Shown here: positions 6,894-9,464 of the stretch, one piece after another
How positions within the stretch are numbered: the stretch's first letter is position 1
How the letters are laid out: every line of letters starts with the position of its first letter
Source of the DNA: Clostridiales bacterium UBA4362
GTDB lineage: Bacteria > Bacillota > Clostridia > TANB77 > CAG-508
Length of the DNA: 9,464 nucleotides
Assembly: GCA_002393975.1 (NCBI GenBank)
Contig: DGSM01000059.1
Span: 1-9,464 of the forward strand
Reading direction: 5' to 3'
Notes under the pieces: generated by a model
Database searches by the model: none
What the model saw: only the letters and a program-made list of their open reading frames with translations
Told to the model about the DNA's origin: nothing
Made by a program: the position numbers and the translations under genes

Positions 6894-8189
6894 CTATTCT
6901 TCCACTTTGCTTGTTGTATAACCTGATTTACTTGCAATTCTTTGACTCATATCTTTAACAGTTTCAGAAGGAACATAATCACTTTGACCAAATACTTCTC
7001 TATGGAATTTTTGAACATTTGCTTCTAATGTACAAGGAATTCCATACCATACTCCTCCTATTGTTGCTCCTTGAGTTGCATATGGGAAGCCAATACTGTC
7101 TCCTACATTTGCTTGCAAAAGAACTGGGATCATACTAATAATCTCTGTACTAGTAATATTTGTCTTCACATGTGGCAATATTTTATTAGCTAAATTGTTT
7201 AATTGAGATATACTTAAAGTCTTAGCTTTCTCTGCCATCTTATTTAAAACTGTTCTTTGTCTTTCTGCTCTTTTATAATCACCACCAGAAGTATATCTAA
7301 TTCTCATATATGCTAAAGCTTGTACTCCATCAAGATTATAATTGCCAGCAGCTGTAATATGTTTTGAATTATGTCCTGTAACTCTATTGTTTTCATCTAT
7401 GTAGCCATTAATGTATTTAACTTCTGCAGATGTAATATTCATATTAATTCCACCAAGTGCATCTACACTATCTACTACTGCATCAAAGTTTAAAGTAACA
7501 TATTCTTTAATATTTAAATCTAATGCTTTATTTAGTGATTTAATTGTATTTTCTGCTTGACCATATGAATATGCATGAGTAATCTTATCTAGTTTAGTAG
7601 TTTTCTTTTCTTCTACATCAACATAAGTATCTCTATATACACTTGTAAGTTTTACTACCTTTGTTTTGCTATTATAGCTTGCAATAATTATTCCATCACT
7701 TCTATTTCCAACGCCATAATCATCTGCTCTACTATCAATTCCAAGTATAACTATGTTTCTATATCCTGTAGCATCTAGAGATTTATCTACTTCTTCATCT
7801 ATTCCTATATTGTTCTCATCTATTTGTTCTACTTGCATTTGATTGTATTTGCTAGTGTAGAAAGCATAGCCAACTCCTAAGGCCATGACAATTAATATAA
7901 TTAGAAATATTAAAAAACCTCTTAAAAATCTTAAGAAGCCATTTTTCTTTTTCTTCTTTTCTTTCACTTTTCTTTTACCTTTTTTATTATCTTTTTTCTT
8001 TTTGCTTTTCTTACTATTGTCTTGTTTTTCTTCTTTTGCTTCATCTTTTTCTACTTCTTTGTTGTCAGCATATTCTTTTTCAACGTCTTCTAAAGATAAT
8101 TCTTTTACTTCATCAATTTCATCATCAAAAAACAATTTTTTATTTTCTCTTTCTTTATTATTTTTTAAAATCTTACCATAACAATACAT
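6894..8189 (-). CDS. LytR-CpsA-Psr (LCP) family cell-wall glycopolymer ligase (431 aa)
   Basis: LCP proteins transfer lipid-linked glycopolymers (teichoic acids, capsule) to peptidoglycan on the outer face of the membrane. About 85 cytoplasmic residues come first, acidic then very Lys-rich, followed by one membrane segment (about 91-111) and the extracellular LCP domain. Conserved sites are visible: GIDSR (150-154), NRSDGII with R163 and D165, SVYRDT with R186, NFDAVVDSVDALGGI (234-248), and ALAYMRIRY..GDYKRAERQR with R296, R298, R307 and R310. These are the metal and pyrophosphate-binding residues of the family, so it should be active. The start is uncertain: ATG 8189 has no Shine-Dalgarno, an in-frame TTG lies at 8198, and another TTG lies at 8135 behind a weak GAAAGAG. 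The domain is unaffected. It is first gene of an operon with vanZ and is divergent from the SPFH gene. It is the only clear TAG stop in the window. Confidence 0.93.
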   Translation of the reverse strand: MYCYGKILKNNKERENKKLFFDDEIDEVKELSLEDVEKEYADNKEVEKDEAKEEKQDNSKKSKKKKDNKKGKRKVKEKKKKKNGFLRFLRGFLIFLIILIVMALGVGYAFYTSKYNQMQVEQIDENNIGIDEEVDKSLDATGYRNIVILGIDSRADDYGVGNRSDGIIIASYNSKTKVVKLTSVYRDTYVDVEEKKTTKLDKITHAYSYGQAENTIKSLNKALDLNIKEYVTLNFDAVVDSVDALGGINMNITSAEVKYINGYIDENNRVTGHNSKHITAAGNYNLDGVQALAYMRIRYTSGGDYKRAERQRTVLNKMAEKAKTLSISQLNNLANKILPHVKTNITSTEIISMIPVLLQANVGDSIGFPYATQGATIGGVWYGIPCTLEANVQKFHREVFGQSDYVPSETVKDMSQRIASKSGYTTSKVEE

Positions 8190-8212
8190 TATTTGCAATT
8201 TTATTAAATCTA

Positions 8213-8241
8213 TTTATTTTTGTTTTGTTCTATGCTATAAT
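8213..8241 (+). promoter_or_regulatory. Promoter of the SPFH gene, extended -10
   Basis: TGCTATAAT (8233-8241) is a perfect extended -10 (TGnTATAAT). A weak -35, TTTATT (8213-8218), stands 17 bases upstream. It lies 52 bases before the ATG at 8294. Confidence 0.75.
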
Positions 8242-8242
8242 A
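8237..8242 (-). promoter_or_regulatory. Candidate -10 box of the LCP-vanZ operon overlapping the SPFH -10
   Basis: TATTAT on the minus strand, 47 bases before ATG 8189, covers the same base pairs as the plus-strand TATAAT. No good -35 is seen at 16-18 bases. It is the best minus-strand candidate between the two divergent genes. Confidence 0.4.
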
Positions 8243-8280
8243 GAGTTGTAGACTTTTAAGAAGTATATATATTATTATTT

Positions 8281-8285
8281 GGAGG
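8281..8285 (+). promoter_or_regulatory. Ribosome binding site of the SPFH gene
   Basis: GGAGG eight bases before ATG 8294. It decides the start: an in-frame TTG at 8279 would overlap the binding site itself and is rejected. Confidence 0.9.
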
Positions 8286-8293
8286 AAAATAAA

Positions 8294-9220
8294 ATGTGGA
8301 TTTGGATTTCTATAGCAATAGTTGCTCTAATCATTTTATTCGTTTTTATGAGCGTTAAAATAGTTAGAGAGTCTGAGGTATATATTATAGAGCGTTTAGG
8401 AAAATTCCATAAAGTTGCTAACGCTGGTCTTACAATAATCATTCCTTTTATAGATCATGTAAGAAGTATTGTTAGTTTAAAACAACAAACTATGGATATA
8501 CCACCTCAAGAAGTTATCACAAAGGATAACGTTACCATTACAATCAACACTGTTGTTTTCTATAGTATAGTTAACCCAGCAGATGCTGTATATAAGATTC
8601 AAAGCTTAAAGAAAGGTATTGAATACTTATCAGTAACTTCTATAAGAGATATTGTTGGTAAAATGGATTTAGACTCAACTTTTAGTTCAAGAGATTCAAT
8701 TAATGATAAATTAAGAGCTATCATGGATGATGCTACTAATAATTGGGGATGTAAAATCGATCGTGTTGAGATTCAAGATATTACTCCTCCACCAGATATT
8801 AGAGATGCCATGGAGAAACAAATGAACGCAGAGCGTAACAAGAGAGCTGCAGTTCTTCAAGCTGAAGGAGAAAGACAAGCTGCTATTCTTAAAGCTCAAG
8901 GTGATAAAGAAGCTGCAATACTTCAAGCTGATGCTGATAGAGAAGCTCAAATTAGAAAAGCTGCCGGTGAAGCAGATGCTATAAGAAGAGTTGCTGAAGC
9001 TAAAGCTGATGAAGTTAAAATGGTATATGGTGCTATGATGGAAGCAAAACCTGATGAGAAATTAGTACAATTAAAATCACTTGAAACTTTAAAAGATGTA
9101 GCAAACGGAGATGCTAATAAAGTATTTATCCCATTTGATGCAACAGCTCAACTTGCAAGCTTAGGTACAATGAAAGAAGTTGTATCTGATGAAAAAAATA
9201 AAGATAACAAAAATAAATAA
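8294..9220 (+). CDS. SPFH/band-7 domain protein, stomatin/QmcA-like (308 aa)
   Basis: Membrane-anchored scaffold protein of the SPFH (stomatin-prohibitin-flotillin-HflK/C) superfamily, which forms large oligomers in functional membrane domains, often linked to proteases. The N-terminal hydrophobic segment (1-23) is followed by an SPFH domain: VRESEVYIIERLGKF (24-38), GLTIIIPFID (45-54) and the TKDNVTITINTVVFYSI stretch (76-92). The slipin-type VEIQDITPP (158-166) comes next. Residues about 178-242 are an Ala/Glu/Arg/Gln-rich coiled coil with repeated AERQAAILKAQGDKEA-like units, and the tail is polar and Lys-rich. Length fits QmcA/stomatin members. ATG 8294 is set by GGAGG. An NfeD partner, common beside slipins, is not in the window. 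It is a single-gene transcript that ends at the 9230-9258 hairpin. Confidence 0.93.
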   Translation: MWIWISIAIVALIILFVFMSVKIVRESEVYIIERLGKFHKVANAGLTIIIPFIDHVRSIVSLKQQTMDIPPQEVITKDNVTITINTVVFYSIVNPADAVYKIQSLKKGIEYLSVTSIRDIVGKMDLDSTFSSRDSINDKLRAIMDDATNNWGCKIDRVEIQDITPPPDIRDAMEKQMNAERNKRAAVLQAEGERQAAILKAQGDKEAAILQADADREAQIRKAAGEADAIRRVAEAKADEVKMVYGAMMEAKPDEKLVQLKSLETLKDVANGDANKVFIPFDATAQLASLGTMKEVVSDEKNKDNKNK

Positions 9221-9229
9221 AAAATTATA

Positions 9230-9265
9230 AGAGGTTCAATCAATTAGATTGAACCTCTATTTTTC
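9230..9265. terminator. Bidirectional rho-independent terminator between SPFH gene and rarA
   Basis: A perfect 12-bp stem (9230-9241 with 9247-9258) and 5-base loop. On the plus strand it is followed by ATTTTTC, on the minus strand by TTATAATTTTTTA. It lies 10 bases after the SPFH stop and serves the convergent rarA as well. Confidence 0.92.
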
Positions 9266-9332
9266 TTTTCTTTTATTTTCTTTTCTTTTCTTTTATTTTA
9301 TTTTATTTATTATTTTTTATTTTTTATTTTTT
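9259..9332. repeat. Low-complexity pyrimidine/T-rich tract with TTTTC and TTTTA units
   Basis: After the hairpin, the plus strand is almost only T with single C or A spacers at roughly 5-7-base intervals: TTTTC units first, then TTTTA, then runs of T separated by A. On the rarA strand it is A-rich with G, and its last part overlaps the Lys codons and TAA that end rarA. It looks like slippage-generated simple sequence. Confidence 0.75.
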
Positions 9333-9464
9333 CTTTTTACTATTCTTTTCTTTTTTATTTCCTTTTTCTTGGAAATCACTTTGATCTATATTTTCATCTG
9401 GAATAAAATATTTTGTTCCTAATACCTTATCAGGTAAATATTGTTGTTCACACCAATGTCCTGG
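9324..9464 (-). CDS. rarA: RarA/MgsA replication-associated recombination ATPase, C-terminal end (partial, 5' end beyond window)
   Basis: Only the last 46 residues are visible; the AAA+ core lies outside. The piece begins PGHWCEQQYLPDKVLGTKYF, which matches the well-conserved C-terminal end of RarA/MgsA/WRNIP1 proteins (PGH(W/Y)..QQYLPD...G..YY.P). RarA acts in the cytoplasm at stalled replication forks with SSB. After the conserved part comes an acidic stretch and a Lys-rich tail (KKEKNSKKKK) that I would not expect in standard RarA, ending in TAA (9324-9326) inside an A-rich tract. It is convergent with the SPFH gene and shares its terminator. Recognition rests on a short but characteristic stretch. 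Confidence 0.85.
   Translation of the reverse strand, partial: PGHWCEQQYLPDKVLGTKYFIPDENIDQSDFQEKGNKKEKNSKKKK

Noticed and set aside
8279..8296. TTG at 8279 as start of the SPFH protein
   Set aside because: It overlaps the GGAGG at 8281-8285; ATG 8294 has ideal spacing and gives the usual N-terminus.
9259..9332. Regular TTTTC/TTTTA units as a CRISPR-like or protein-binding repeat array
   Set aside because: Units are 5-7 bases with no unique spacers; this is simple sequence.
1..9464. Recoded TGA (Mycoplasma-type code), because no gene ends in TGA
   Set aside because: All Trp positions seen in conserved motifs use TGG, and no reading frame needs TGA read-through; TAA preference fits AT-rich composition.

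Overview
The window is AT-rich and reads like a low-GC Bacillota (Firmicutes) chromosome, most plausibly an uncultured Clostridia-type gut lineage. The reasons are AAGGAGG-like ribosome binding sites, TATAAT boxes, almost exclusively TAA stops, and a typical Gram-positive envelope gene set (LCP, VanZ, SPFH, RarA). The taxon is an inference from gene style and not a sequence match.

Positions 1-4337 hold a Tad/Flp-type secretion or pilus operon on the minus strand. In transcription order it encodes a membrane-anchored CpaB/RcpC-like SAF protein, two consecutive TadZ/CpaE-like proteins of the ParA/MinD fold whose P-loops have lost the nucleotide-binding lysine, and a CpaF/TadA secretion ATPase with intact Walker A and an unusual N-terminal membrane segment. 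The ATPase runs off the left edge. Genes are 17-30 bases apart, with one candidate promoter in front of cpaB.

Positions 4438-6353 hold a single minus-strand gene with its own possible promoter and a strong terminator. Its 603-residue product has an N-terminal nucleotidyltransferase domain, a long charged helical middle and a C-terminal domain that looks ADP-ribosyltransferase-like. This is the least familiar protein in the window.

Positions 6388-8242 hold an LCP (LytR-CpsA-Psr) cell-wall glycopolymer ligase followed by a VanZ-family membrane protein, both minus strand and probably one transcript. An SPFH/band-7 (stomatin/QmcA-like) gene starts divergently. The two divergent transcripts seem to share one symmetric -10 region.

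Positions 9221-9464 hold a bidirectional terminator, a simple T/C and T/A-rich tract, and the C-terminal end of rarA (minus strand, cut by the right edge).

The envelope genes form one theme: LCP attaches wall polymers, VanZ sits in the membrane, and SPFH organises membrane domains. The Tad operon adds a surface or secretion machine. The points most worth a second look are the paired lysine-less TadZ proteins, the membrane-anchored CpaF, and the nucleotidyltransferase/ART-like fusion.
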